Assembly (NCBI GenBank): GCA_041736895.1
Contig: JBGSSS010000095.1
Location: forward strand, 10,383-74,382
Length of the DNA: 64,000 nt
From: JANRLT01 sp041736895
Lineage (GTDB): Bacteria; Planctomycetota; Planctomycetia; Pirellulales; JALHPA01
Reading direction: 5' to 3'
Shown: one piece after another, positions 1 to 7,730 of the stretch
Layout: every line of letters begins with the position of its first letter
Position numbering within the stretch: position 1 is the first letter of the stretch
Translations under genes and position numbers: made by a program
The notes under the pieces: model-generated
The model's input: only the letters and a program-made list of their open reading frames with translations
Databases searched by the model: none
Told to the model about the DNA's origin: nothing

Positions 1-2
1 CC

Positions 3-1007
3 GCCAATTACCCGTTCTGCACGATAGAACCCAATGAGGGGATGGTCAGCGTCCCGGATGATCGCTTGCAGCGGATTTGCAATCTGATCAAAACGCAAAA
101 AGTCATCCCCGCCGCGCTCAAGCTCGTCGATATCGCCGGCATTGTCAAAGGGGCCAGCGAAGGCGAAGGCCTTGGCAACAAATTCCTCAGCCACATCCGC
201 GAAGTCGACGCCGTGATGCAAGTCGTCCGCTGCTTCGACGATCCCGACGTGATCCACGTCGCCGGTAAGGTCGATCCGCTGTCGGACATCGAGACGATCG
301 AGACCGAATTGATGTTGGCCGATCTACAGGCAATCGACCAAGCCCTGCCCAAGTCGCAGCGCAGCGCCAAGGGGGGCGACAAGGAAGCGGTGCTGCGCGT
401 CGCGGCGCTCGAGGCGTGCCTGGCGCATTTGAACGCGAGTCAACCGCTGCGGACGCTGAAGCTCGACGAACCGCTGACCAAGGCTCTGCAAAGCTTCGGC
501 CTAATGACGGCCAAGCCGATTCTCTTCGTCGCGAATGTCGACGAGAGTGATCCGACGGGCAAGGGACCGCTCGTGCAAAAGGTCCGCGAGTACGCGGCCA
601 AGATCGGTGCCAATGTCGTGCCCGTCTGTGCCAAGATCGAAGCCGAAATCGCCGAACTCCCCGAAGCCGACCGCGCCGAAATGCTCGAATCCGTCGGGCT
701 CACCGAGCCGGCGCTGGCGTCACTCGCGCGGGCCGCGTATCGGACGCTGGGCCTGCAAAGTTACTTCACCGCCGGCGAGAAAGAGGTCCGAGCTTGGACG
801 ATTCCGATCGGCGCGACGGCCCCGCAAGCCGCCGGCGTGATTCACACGGACTTCGAGAAGGGCTTCATCCGCGCCGAGATTTATTCCTTGCCCGATCTTG
901 AAACCTATAAGACGGAAAAAGACCTCCGCGCCGCCGGCAAGCTCCGCACCGAAGGGAAAGCGTATGTGATGCAGGACGGGGATATTTGTCACTTCTTGTT
1001 CAATTAG
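3..1007 (+). CDS. ychF: Redox-regulated ATPase YchF (5'-truncated by window)
   Basis: The open frame runs in from the window edge and begins with a stretch including NYPFCTIEPNEG, the conserved segment just after the P-loop of YchF/Obg-family ATPases. DIAGIVKGASEGEGLGNKFL is the G3 region and LFVANVDESD is the NxxE-type specificity region that makes YchF prefer ATP. The C-terminus (FTAGEKEVRAWTIPIGATAPQA and beyond) is the TGS domain, ending in the family-typical CHFLFN. Only about the first 30 residues, with the P-loop, lie outside the window. YchF is a cytosolic ribosome-associated ATPase linked to translation and oxidative stress. An internal ATG at 42 is not the real start. Confidence 0.97.
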   Translation, partial: ANYPFCTIEPNEGMVSVPDDRLQRICNLIKTQKVIPAALKLVDIAGIVKGASEGEGLGNKFLSHIREVDAVMQVVRCFDDPDVIHVAGKVDPLSDIETIETELMLADLQAIDQALPKSQRSAKGGDKEAVLRVAALEACLAHLNASQPLRTLKLDEPLTKALQSFGLMTAKPILFVANVDESDPTGKGPLVQKVREYAAKIGANVVPVCAKIEAEIAELPEADRAEMLESVGLTEPALASLARAAYRTLGLQSYFTAGEKEVRAWTIPIGATAPQAAGVIHTDFEKGFIRAEIYSLPDLETYKTEKDLRAAGKLRTEGKAYVMQDGDICHFLFN

Positions 1008-1050
1008 CCGCAAAATTTCGGCAATTTGTAACTTTTTCGAAGTTTTGACG

Positions 1051-1155
1051 CTTTGAATTGAATTTTTTGTCCGGTTTTGCTCCCCTGCTCCGCTTGTAGG
1101 CGTGTGCCAGGGAGATCAAAACTCCGGACAACAAATCATCTACTTCAATTCAAAG
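1051..1155 (+). promoter_or_regulatory. Long imperfect hairpin overlapping the RBS of the next gene
   Basis: CTTTGAATTGAA (1051-1062) is perfectly complementary to TTCAATTCAAAG (1144-1155). Inside, TTTTTTGTCCGGTTTTG (1063-1079) pairs with the CAAAA...CCGGACAACAAA segment (1117-1135), and CTCCCCTG with CCAGGGAG near the loop. The AAAGGG ribosome binding site for the ATG at 1166 starts in the last bases of the right arm, so folding would mask it. It may be a cis-regulatory RNA for the small secreted protein, or a terminator for ychF. The base pairing is read from the sequence; regulation is inferred. Confidence 0.65.
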
Positions 1156-1165
1156 GGTTCGTATC

Positions 1166-1594
1166 ATGTTCATCAATCTTCGCTCGCTGTTGGTTGTCGC
1201 TGCTGTTGCCGTTTGCATGAGTGCCGCTGCTTCGGTCGCTTCGGCTCAATGCGATATGGGAAACAAGGGTGGTTGTGAGCCTTATGTCCAGCTTGCCCTG
1301 CAAGCGACGAACAACGTGACGCTGGCTGCCGTGGAGATTCCTTGTGATGATCCAGGTTGTATGGCTGCTAAACAAACCACGACCAACGTAATGCTCGCCG
1401 CGACAGAGATTCCCTGCGAGAATCCTAGCTGCGGGTTCTTGGTTCAGAACAGTGCCACTTCGAAGTTGAGCAACGTCGGAACTCCGACGCTGGCCCTGGC
1501 CATGCTCGACGTGAGTGGGACGGATAATGCCACCACGGGAGACGCCGGTTTATCTTCGGGCCCCGTCTTGGTGTCGGTCATGAAGAGTTTGTAG
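1166..1594 (+). CDS. Small secreted protein with duplicated IPC-x2-P-x-C motif
   Basis: 142 residues. The N-terminus (MFINLRSLLVVAAVAVCMSA to about residue 28, ending ASVASAQ) is a clear signal peptide. Two copies of a roughly 25-residue unit follow, each with LAA-x-EIPC-x2-P-x-C (EIPCDDPGC, then EIPCENPSC), so four cysteines sit in two CxxxC pairs. I do not recognise a family. Its last 151 bp overlap the 3' end of the convergent TSUP gene on the other strand. Start chosen from AAAGGG eight bases before the ATG. Possible roles include metal binding or a disulfide-linked envelope peptide, but no function can be assigned. Confidence 0.6.
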   Translation: MFINLRSLLVVAAVAVCMSAAASVASAQCDMGNKGGCEPYVQLALQATNNVTLAAVEIPCDDPGCMAAKQTTTNVMLAATEIPCENPSCGFLVQNSATSKLSNVGTPTLALAMLDVSGTDNATTGDAGLSSGPVLVSVMKSL

Positions 1595-2427
1595 AAATAG
1601 TGTGCCGCCAACGCGAATCCAATCAACACGACGATTCGCCGCACGACGTTCTTGTTCATCCGCCGCGCGACGCTCGCCCCCAAGTATCCGCCGGCGATGC
1701 CGGCAAAGATCATCGGAATCGCCCGGGTCCAATCAATGACCCGGGCGATTTCTTTTTCTGTGCCGGTGCTTGTCCAGCCGAAATCGTGCGCGAGGAAAAA
1801 CCCAATCGCGACGAGATTGATCAGCGACGCAATGATCGTTTTCACCGCGTTCATCCCATGAATATCGTTCATGCCCAGCAAGGCCAGCGCGCTCAATGTC
1901 AAAATCCCAATCCCCGCGCCAAAGTAGCCGCCGTAAACGCCGATCAGAAACGCAAAGCCCATGATCGTCCAACGCCGCGCGGAACTCGGCGCATGCGAGA
2001 ATTCTTCGTCGCCAAGCGATTCTTTCTTTTGCCCCTGACCCGTCCAGCGCGCGATCTGCGGCTGCAATGCAAACAGCAGCGTCGCCCCGAGAATCAGCCA
2101 CGGAACCAGCAGCTTAAAAGTGTCAGGCGAATCGTGCAGCAGCAGCCAGGTTCCTAGAAGACTGCCAATTAAACTCGGCGGCACCAGCCAGCCGAGCGCA
2201 TGGCGATAGAGCGGCAACTCGCGGCGATAGGCCCAGGCGGAGCTGAATGAGCCTGGACAGAGCGCGATCGTGCTCGTGGCGTTGGCGATGACAAAACTCG
2301 CATCCGTCCCGCCGAGCGACCAGATCAGCGCGGGAAACGTCAGCAGCGTCCCGCCGCCGGCAATTGCATTGATCGCCCCGGCCGCGGCCGAGGAAAGCGA
2401 AAGCAGTAATAGTTCAAGAGGACTCAT
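1444..2427 (-). CDS. TSUP (TauE/SafE) family sulfite/sulfonate permease-like protein
   Basis: 327 residues with about eight hydrophobic segments. The N-terminus AAGAINAIAGGGTLLTFPAL is the first conserved motif of the TSUP (DUF81) family, and the second half repeats the topology (GVYGGYFGAGIGILTLSAL). Such inner-membrane carriers export or import sulfite, sulfoacetate and related anions. A charged cytoplasmic loop (about residues 125-150) separates the halves. The last 50 residues are hydrophilic and overlap the convergent small secreted protein gene, so the C-terminus is longer than usual. Substrate unknown. Confidence 0.9.
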   Translation of the reverse strand: MSPLELLLLSLSSAAAGAINAIAGGGTLLTFPALIWSLGGTDASFVIANATSTIALCPGSFSSAWAYRRELPLYRHALGWLVPPSLIGSLLGTWLLLHDSPDTFKLLVPWLILGATLLFALQPQIARWTGQGQKKESLGDEEFSHAPSSARRWTIMGFAFLIGVYGGYFGAGIGILTLSALALLGMNDIHGMNAVKTIIASLINLVAIGFFLAHDFGWTSTGTEKEIARVIDWTRAIPMIFAGIAGGYLGASVARRMNKNVVRRIVVLIGFALAAHYFYKLFMTDTKTGPEDKPASPVVALSVPLTSSMARASVGVPTLLNFEVALF

Positions 2428-2465
2428 GCTTCACAAGTCGAACGTGCATGATCAAAACCTAAGCC

Positions 2466-2484
2466 CAGGGGCTCCGCCCCTGGA
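2466..2484 (+). repeat. Intergenic palindrome, CCAGGGGC/GCCCCTGG type
   Basis: CCAGGGGC-TCC-GCCCCTGG, preceded by CTAAG. Same family as the long inverted repeats at 30768-30831 and 53918-53992. It lies between the divergent TSUP and methyltransferase genes, so it is unlikely to be just a terminator. Confidence 0.8.
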
Positions 2485-2620
2485 GCCGAGACGTTCTATC
2501 ATCCGCGGATCAATCACTTCACGCAATGACCCAGTGAAACACGCATCGCCAAGCAGCGAGAATGTTTTATAATCGGCGGTAAGCTTTGCAGGACATTTCT
2601 CCACATTCAAGGAAGCATTC

Positions 2621-3286
2621 GTGGGACAATCGGGCGCGCGCTTATTTTTGAGCCAGTTCTGGAACCAATACCACACCACCGGCGCGATCTGCCCGAGCGG
2701 TCAGAGTCTCGCGCGCGAGTTGGCGTACTATGTGGCGAATCCCTTGGCTGAGTCCAATGGCAACGGCGGCCGCAAGATTCTCGAAGTCGGACCCGGCACC
2801 GGAACGGTGACGCGCGCGATTCTTGCCGCGCTGCAGCCGACCGATCGGATCACGCTCGTCGAGATCAATCCCGAGTTCGCGGCGCATCTGCAAGAGCGGC
2901 TGCGGACGGAACCAGACTGGCAGCGCGTCGCCGATCGCGTGACGATTCGCACCGAAGCGATCCAGTACTTTGCCGCCGATGATCAATTCGACGTCATCGT
3001 TTCCGGCCTGCCGCTGAACAACTTCTCGATCGAGACGGTCGAGGCGATCCTCGCCGGCTTGGATCGCTTGGCGAAACCGGGGGCGACGGTCTCGTTTTTC
3101 GAGTACATCGCGATTCGCCATTTCAAGGCCGTCGTCAGCGGCCGCGCCGAGCGTGCCCGGCTGCGCGGCGTCGCCGCAGCTCTTGAAAACTTTCTCGGCA
3201 AGCGCGAACTTCGCCGCCGCGCGATTGTAGGGAATATGCCGCCGGCATGGGCACACCATGTGCAGCGAGATGGACAAATCGGATAA
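2621..3286 (+). CDS. Class I SAM-dependent methyltransferase (phospholipid N-methyltransferase-like)
   Basis: 221 residues from a GTG start with AAGGAAG upstream. ILEVGPGTGTVTRAIL (about residues 50-65) is the glycine-rich SAM motif I and LVEINPEFA is motif II with the acidic ribose-binding residue. FDVIVSGLPLNNF matches the post-II loop of PmtA-like phospholipid N-methyltransferases and of KsgA-like enzymes. The opening FWNQYHTTGAICPSG resembles PmtA. It may methylate phosphatidylethanolamine, but a different small acceptor cannot be excluded. Stands alone between two repeat elements. Confidence 0.82.
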   Translation: MGQSGARLFLSQFWNQYHTTGAICPSGQSLARELAYYVANPLAESNGNGGRKILEVGPGTGTVTRAILAALQPTDRITLVEINPEFAAHLQERLRTEPDWQRVADRVTIRTEAIQYFAADDQFDVIVSGLPLNNFSIETVEAILAGLDRLAKPGATVSFFEYIAIRHFKAVVSGRAERARLRGVAAALENFLGKRELRRRAIVGNMPPAWAHHVQRDGQIG

Positions 3287-3290
3287 TCCG

Positions 3291-3353
3291 TGCCACTCGC
3301 CGTGGCGAGTGCTTCTGGCGTTTGACCAAATTCCACTGGCAGAGCCAGTGGCA
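3291..3353 (+). repeat. Nested palindromes after the methyltransferase gene
   Basis: Two perfect hairpins, CACTCGCC-GT-GGCGAGTG (3294-3311) and CCACTGGC-AGA-GCCAGTGG (3333-3351), are bracketed by TGCCACT (3291-3297) and AGTGGCA (3347-3353). They lie five bases after the methyltransferase stop codon and may end its transcript. They look like members of a dispersed family rather than a U-tract terminator. Confidence 0.7.
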
Positions 3354-3402
3354 CCCGGGAAAAATGCCATACTTCATTGCAGGTTTTCTGCACGGAACAA
3401 AG

Positions 3403-3423
3403 CCCAGGGGTTCACCCCCTGGG
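3403..3423 (+). repeat. Intergenic palindrome, CCCAGGGG-TTCAC type
   Basis: CCCAGGGG followed by TTCAC and CCCCTGGG, with AAAG before it. Identical to 56767-56787 and the exact reverse complement of 51959-51979; 48152-48172 is one base different. It makes an open frame that falsely extends the downstream GNAT gene. Confidence 0.85.
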
Positions 3424-3463
3424 AGCATGTTTGCGAACGTTTCCACTCCTTCTGCCGCTCCTC

Positions 3464-4753
3464 ATGTCCACGCTGCGCTGGCAAGTCCTCGACATCACCG
3501 CTGAGTCCGCGCACACGAAGTTGGGCGAGGAATGGAACGAGCTTTGGGAGCGGAGCGCCGTGACGCATGCCTCGGCGCGCTGGGAGCAGGTCCTCTCATG
3601 GCAGCGCATCTTCGCACCCGAGTCGCGCTTGCTCGCGGTCACGGTGCACGAAGGCGAGCAGCTCCGCGCGGCATTGCCCTTGGTGCAAGGCCGCGCACGA
3701 AAAATCATACCCGTCTGGCGTTCGCTCTGGAATCATTGGGCCTGGGCCGGTGAATTGCTCGTCGATTCGCTCTCGTCGCATCCGGATGCCGTGTTCGATC
3801 ATTTGGTCGATGGGATTCGTTCGCTCCGCCGGCCGTGGCTCTGGTTCGATGCGGTCGATCTGGGACAAACGCGGTGGCAAGATTTCGTCGCTGCGCTCGA
3901 TCGGCGCAAGTTGGCGCATGTCGCCCGCGAGCGGTTTCCGGTCGGCAAGATCATGATTCATGGCCCGAACGCGCCGCGTGATTTCGCGGCCTATCAAGCA
4001 AACTGGTCCGGCAATTTTCGCCGGCAGATGCGCAAGATGGTCCGTCGCGCCGAGGAACTCGGCGGCGTGCAGCTCGAAATTCATCGCCCGCACAACCGGC
4101 TCGACATCGCGGAGTTGTTGCAGCGTGGTTTCGCCGTCGAAGATCGCGGCTGGAAAGGAGCGGCCGGCAGTTCGGTCCTCCGCACGCCGATCGCACTGAA
4201 GTTCTATCAAGAGCAGGCGGAGAACCTGGCCAAGGAAAGTCAGCTTGAGCTCGCGTTCTTGCGCCACAAGGACGTCGATATCGCGTTTGAATACGCCTGG
4301 TTCAGCAAAGGCGTCTATTGTACTCCCAAGGTCGGCTACGACGAGCAGTACAGCCACCTCAGCCCTGGCCAGTTGATTCGCTACCTGACGCTGGAGCGAT
4401 TCTTCAACGATCCCGCGCGCAAGGAATTTGATTTCGTCGGACCGCTCGCCGAAGCAACAGCCAAGTGGACGAACGAGATTTACAACATCAGCAGCTTGAT
4501 TGTCAGCACGGGCCGCCTGGGCAGCAACCTGAGTTTGCGCATGGCCGAGCGATTTGGACCAAAGGCGAAACAAGTTGTGCACAAGGTTCGTTCATGGTTC
4601 AAGCCTGTTGCAGACGCGTCGCCATCACTTGAAAATAAATCTACAAGTGAAAATTCGCAGCCTGAGGCAGTTCCTTCGGAAACCCGTAAGCCAGAACCGG
4701 CCCCTAGGCAAGCGGCCTTGGCAAATTCTACACTATCTTCTGAGCTGGTTTAG
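3464..4753 (+). CDS. GNAT-fold acyltransferase, FemAB/BioF2-like (CelD/BcsL type)
   Basis: 429 residues from the ATG of MSTLRWQVL; the 29 upstream codons are discarded because they translate the repeat at 3403-3423. The body has the double-GNAT pattern of Acetyltransf_6 proteins: GKIMIHGPN, SGNFRRQMRKMVRRAEELGG near the centre, EDRGWKGAAGSSV, LELAFLRHKDVDIAFEYAWF, and KVGYDEQYSHLSPGQLIRYL near the end. Such proteins often transfer acyl or aminoacyl groups in exopolysaccharide or cell-envelope synthesis. The last 60 residues are disordered and rich in P, E and S. Substrate unknown. Confidence 0.82.
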   Translation: MSTLRWQVLDITAESAHTKLGEEWNELWERSAVTHASARWEQVLSWQRIFAPESRLLAVTVHEGEQLRAALPLVQGRARKIIPVWRSLWNHWAWAGELLVDSLSSHPDAVFDHLVDGIRSLRRPWLWFDAVDLGQTRWQDFVAALDRRKLAHVARERFPVGKIMIHGPNAPRDFAAYQANWSGNFRRQMRKMVRRAEELGGVQLEIHRPHNRLDIAELLQRGFAVEDRGWKGAAGSSVLRTPIALKFYQEQAENLAKESQLELAFLRHKDVDIAFEYAWFSKGVYCTPKVGYDEQYSHLSPGQLIRYLTLERFFNDPARKEFDFVGPLAEATAKWTNEIYNISSLIVSTGRLGSNLSLRMAERFGPKAKQVVHKVRSWFKPVADASPSLENKSTSENSQPEAVPSETRKPEPAPRQAALANSTLSSELV

Positions 4754-4770
4754 TGCTCGAAGTTCTCCTA

Positions 4771-4789
4771 CGGATGGGCATACCATCCG
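4771..4789 (+). terminator. Hairpin after the GNAT gene
   Basis: CGGATGG-GCATA-CCATCCG, 18 bases after the GNAT stop codon, without a clear T-run. The stem resembles the inner part of the 14979-15029 repeat (GGGTAG...CTACCCATCCG). Confidence 0.5.
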
Positions 4790-4854
4790 CAGGCTTGAGT
4801 TGGCGCTGTAGATGTCTTGATCTAGTGCAAAGTTGAATCTCTTCGGCGCGACTC

Positions 4855-4893
4855 CTCGGTGCCGCTCTGAATTTTCTCCGTTTCTCCGTGTTT
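4855..4893 (+). repeat. Dispersed repeat with core CTCTGAATTTTCTCCG
   Basis: Shares the core GCTCTGAATTTTCTCCG plus CTCCGTGTTT with 22646-22684 (same strand). It also matches the complement of 31886-31922. All three copies are intergenic. It sits just before the HAD phosphatase gene. Confidence 0.7.
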
Positions 4894-4907
4894 AGGTATT
4901 TGCATTG

Positions 4908-5576
4908 ATGCGTTTGCCCAGCAGTCCAATCCGCGCCGTCGTCTTTGATCACGACGGCACGATGTTCAATACCGAAGAGCTCTATCAACAGGTCGGCACG
5001 GAACTTTTGCGGCGGCGCGGCAAACTCTTCACCGCCGACCTGCTCGATCAGATGATGGGCCGCCCGCCTAAAGTCTCCCTACAGCTCATGATCGACTACC
5101 ACGGGCTCAGCGACACCCCTCTAGTGCTTGCGACCGAGACCGAGGAAATCTTCGAAGGGATCCTCGACCGCGAACTCGCCACGATGCCGGGTTTGACGGA
5201 ATTGCTCGCGGTGCTGGAAGAGCGAAACATTCCCAAAGCCATCGCGACAAGCAGCGGCCCGCGCTTTGTGCGCAGGTGCCTCGGCCAATTTCAACTCGAG
5301 TCTCGGTTTCAATTCATCCTCACTGCCGAAGACGTCATCCTAGGCAAGCCAGACCCCGAGATCTATCTCACCGCCGCGTCCCGCTTGAGTGTCGCTCCGC
5401 ACGAGGTGCTGGTCCTCGAGGACAGCGCCAACGGCTGCCGTGCCGCGGTTGCGGCGGGCACCTATGTCGTCGCTGTTCCCGGCGGCCACAGTCACACGCA
5501 CGACTTCAGCGGCGCGGCGTTCATTGCGATGGGGATGCACGATCCGCGTATCTATCAAGCACTTGCCGTGTGCTAG
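4908..5576 (+). CDS. HAD-superfamily phosphatase, beta-phosphoglucomutase-like
   Basis: 222 residues. FDHDGTMFNTEELY (about residues 14-27) is HAD motif I with the nucleophile and acid/base aspartates, followed by an alpha-helical cap. AIATSSG is motif II and GKPDPEIYLTAASRL with VLEDSANG supplies motifs III and IV. The cap type is that of beta-phosphoglucomutases and small sugar-phosphate phosphatases. The ATG at 4908 is preferred to the adjacent TTG at 4905. Substrate cannot be told; likely cytosolic. Confidence 0.9.
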   Translation: MRLPSSPIRAVVFDHDGTMFNTEELYQQVGTELLRRRGKLFTADLLDQMMGRPPKVSLQLMIDYHGLSDTPLVLATETEEIFEGILDRELATMPGLTELLAVLEERNIPKAIATSSGPRFVRRCLGQFQLESRFQFILTAEDVILGKPDPEIYLTAASRLSVAPHEVLVLEDSANGCRAAVAAGTYVVAVPGGHSHTHDFSGAAFIAMGMHDPRIYQALAVC

Positions 5577-5620
5577 CAAGACTAGGAGAGGTGCTGAAGT
5601 GAGCCACGATTGGTAGTGTC

Positions 5621-5684
5621 AGGCAATAGAATGAAGACAGGAGAATTGTTTAGAATTGTTCTCCTGTCTTCATTCTCCTGCCTA
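5621..5684 (+). repeat. 17-bp-arm hairpin after the HAD gene
   Basis: GAATGAAGACAGGAGAA (5629-5645) is perfectly complementary to 5659-5675 around a 13-nt loop, and AGGCA (5621) pairs with TGCCT (5680). Composition resembles the palindrome at 39250-39340 (ACAGG/CCTGT words). It lies 45 bp after the stop codon, so it may terminate transcription, but it has no T-run and looks like a dispersed element. Confidence 0.75.
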
Positions 5685-5925
5685 TATCTCCACGTCTTTA
5701 ACTTGTGAAATGCGATGTCTTCGCTGCGCTGCGTCTCCCAGCAATTCCAGGCTTTTTGCTAGCATCTGTTTGCTTCTTGAATCGTCAGATCGGAGAGGCT
5801 GAATTGCCTTGACGATTTTTGCTTCTGCCTGATATCGTCAATTGCTGGAGTGTTGGTGCCCGAGCTCGGAGTGAGCTGGCAAATTTCTTCGCGCTGGCGG
5901 GCGCGTCTTCTGTGGAGCCGAAAGG

Positions 5926-6684
5926 ATGCATACGATGTTGAATACGCTTGGCATTGTGCAAGTGCGCGCCGACCAATTGAGTGCCGGCTGGAAGAGCTGG
6001 CGCGGCTTCGGCGGCAAGTCGCTCGTCGAATGGGTCGTCCGCCGTGTGACTGAAAGCCAACGCCTGGATGGCGTGATTGTTGTCGCTGCCGAAGACCAAC
6101 GCGCCGATTTGGCCACGATGGTCCCGACCGACGTGCCGCTCTTTACCAGCAGCCGGCCCGATGCCCTGGGCCAGTTCGCCGACGCGTTGTTTCATTATTC
6201 GTGCGTCAATGTGGTGCGGATTTGCCTGGAACATCCGTTCGTCGATCCGGTGCTGATCGACCGCCTCGTCACCAACGCCGCGACGGCGCCGAACCTTGAT
6301 TACATCGGGTACTGCACGAGCCAAGGCCAACCGGTGGTCGAATCGATGCTCGGTTGCTGTGCCGAGTTGTGCAAGTCCAAGGCTATCCGCATCGCCGATC
6401 GCGAAGCGACCGACACGCAAGATCGCCACAACGTCTCGCGATACATTTACCGGCATCTGGAGCGGTTCCAGATTTCGCTCCTACCGCTGCCGACCGAACT
6501 CGACCGCACCGATATTCGTCTGGCGCTCGGCGAGCACGAGGATTGGGAGCATCTCTCGGACATTTGCGATTCACTCGGCGAAGAGCCGGATTACCGCGAG
6601 ATCGCCGACTTTCTGGCCGGCCAACCACGCATGCGCGACCGCATGGCGGCGCTGAACGCCGAACACGCGGCGTTGCCGATGTAG
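5926..6684 (+). CDS. Nucleotidyltransferase, SpsF/CMP-NeuAc-synthetase-like
   Basis: 252 residues of GT-A-like fold. LGIVQVRADQLSAGWKSW with GFGGKSLVEWVVRRV follows the SpsF/NeuA layout, but the usual RxGSxRLPGK phosphate-binding loop is degenerate. DGVIVVAAEDQRADL, VVRICLEHPFVDPVLIDRLV and LDRTDIRLALGEHEDWEHL match later core strands and the C-terminal helix region. Proteins of this type activate sugars with CTP for surface polysaccharide. The altered loop leaves activity uncertain. ATG 5926 has GGAG upstream; ATG 5935 with AAAGG is an equally good start. Confidence 0.75.
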   Translation: MHTMLNTLGIVQVRADQLSAGWKSWRGFGGKSLVEWVVRRVTESQRLDGVIVVAAEDQRADLATMVPTDVPLFTSSRPDALGQFADALFHYSCVNVVRICLEHPFVDPVLIDRLVTNAATAPNLDYIGYCTSQGQPVVESMLGCCAELCKSKAIRIADREATDTQDRHNVSRYIYRHLERFQISLLPLPTELDRTDIRLALGEHEDWEHLSDICDSLGEEPDYREIADFLAGQPRMRDRMAALNAEHAALPM

Positions 6685-6704
6685 CCGAAGTCGTGAGACT
6701 TCGG
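6685..6704 (+). repeat. Palindrome CCGAAGTC-GTGA-GACTTCGG
   Basis: Perfect 8-bp hairpin directly after the nucleotidyltransferase stop codon (TAG at 6682). Paired with the similar hairpin at 6742-6761 and a terminator at 6794. Confidence 0.75.
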
Positions 6705-6741
6705 ATGAGCGAGATGCCGGTCACGATCACACTTGAACCAT

Positions 6742-6761
6742 CCAAGGTCTTACGACCTTGG
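6742..6761 (+). repeat. Palindrome CCAAGGTC-TTAC-GACCTTGG
   Basis: Perfect 8-bp hairpin. Same type as 16391-16411 and 21826-21845 (CCAAGG...CCTTGG flanked by TAGC or CTAC). Confidence 0.75.
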
Positions 6762-6793
6762 CTACAAACACTAGCCGTACCCACGCTACAATA

Positions 6794-6830
6794 GAGCCAG
6801 CCGTGTAAAATCGGTTGGCTCTTTGTGTTT
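6794..6830 (+). terminator. Rho-independent terminator after the SpsF-like gene
   Basis: GAGCCAGCCG pairs with CGGTTGGCTC (one G-T wobble) around an 8-nt loop and is followed by TTTGTGTTT. Stem, loop and T-rich tail fit an intrinsic terminator. Confidence 0.75.
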
Positions 6831-6870
6831 GGGTTTTACTACGTTTTTAAATTGTTCTACGAAATGGCTG

Positions 6871-6930
6871 AAGAAAGGAAGAAGGGAAAAGGTGGTGTGC
6901 TCTACCTTTTTCCTTTTCCCCTTTTCCTTC
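6871..6930 (+). repeat. Purine/pyrimidine inverted repeat (GGAAAAGG...CCTTTTCC)
   Basis: A purine-rich left arm (GAAGGGAAAAGGTGG) and a complementary right arm (ACCTTTTTCCTTTTCC) enclose GTGTGCTCT. Same family as 43512-43577 and 44129-44198, where the loop appears in the opposite orientation. Confidence 0.8.
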
Positions 6931-6974
6931 AAGCATTGCAGTTGTCTCCCCCTCCATTAATCACTGCCTGAGCG

Positions 6975-7682
6975 ATGATCATCATGCTACCGCGAACGCT
7001 TGAACCCGAGGTGATGGACGCGCCGGATGATGCGGCCGATTACGAGGCGATGGACCATCGCACGGTCAACACGCGATTCGTTGATGATCTCTTGGCCGCG
7101 GGCCTGGAAGATTGCCGTCAGTCCTACGATCCCGAGCGCGAGGATCCGCCGTCGATCGATGTGCTCGACCTGGGCACCGGCACGGCGCAGATTCCGATCC
7201 TGCTCTGCCAGCGCGATCTGCATCTGCGCGTGATCGCGGTGGATGCGGCGTACGAGATGCTCCACTTGGCAAAGGTCAATGTCGAGATCGCCGGCTTGCG
7301 CGATGCAATCCAACTCGACATGGGCGATTGCAAGGAACTCGCTTATGCCAACGGACTTTTCGACGCCGTGATGTCGAATAGCATCATCCATCACATCCCC
7401 GAACCGCTCGCGGTGCTGCGCGAGGCGGTCCGTGTCTGCCGCGCCGGCGGGTTGCTTTTCATCCGCGATCTAGCTCGGCCGGACAGCACGGACATGGTCG
7501 AGTACCTGGTCCAACAATACGCCGGCACCGAGAACGCGCATCAGCAACAACTCTTCCGCGATTCGCTGCATGCCGCGTTGACGGTGGACGAGGTCCGCAC
7601 GCTCGTCGGCGAACTCGGCTTCGCCCCCGAGACAGTGCAAATGACCAGCGACCGCCATTGGACCTGGGTGGCACGAAAGTAG
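6975..7682 (+). CDS. Class I SAM-dependent methyltransferase (UbiE-like)
   Basis: 235 residues. VLDLGTGTAQIPILLC (about residues 58-73) is SAM motif I, VIAVDAAYEMLHLAKVN motif II, and FDAVMSNSIIHHIPEP motif III/IV as in Methyltransf_11/25 proteins. No transmembrane segment. The TAG stop lies within a copy of the GTGGGCTTCAGCCCAC repeat, so the extreme 3' end may have been altered by insertion. The methyl acceptor is unknown. Confidence 0.88.
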   Translation: MIIMLPRTLEPEVMDAPDDAADYEAMDHRTVNTRFVDDLLAAGLEDCRQSYDPEREDPPSIDVLDLGTGTAQIPILLCQRDLHLRVIAVDAAYEMLHLAKVNVEIAGLRDAIQLDMGDCKELAYANGLFDAVMSNSIIHHIPEPLAVLREAVRVCRAGGLLFIRDLARPDSTDMVEYLVQQYAGTENAHQQQLFRDSLHAALTVDEVRTLVGELGFAPETVQMTSDRHWTWVARK

Positions 7683-7700
7683 CGTGGGCTTCAGCCCACG
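7683..7700 (+). repeat. Palindrome CGTGGGCT-TC-AGCCCACG
   Basis: Perfect 8-bp palindrome starting right after the methyltransferase stop codon. Near-identical copies at 11307-11324 and, decayed, at 31812-31840. All are preceded by AAAGTAG and followed by CGT(C/G)A. Confidence 0.85.
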
Positions 7701-7730
7701 CGTCAATAAGAATCAGATTGGTGAATCTTC

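Noticed and set aside
3377..3463. N-terminal extension of the GNAT protein
   Set aside because: These codons translate the CCCAGGGG palindrome at 3403-3423. The start at 3464 fits the family and needs no repeat-derived residues.
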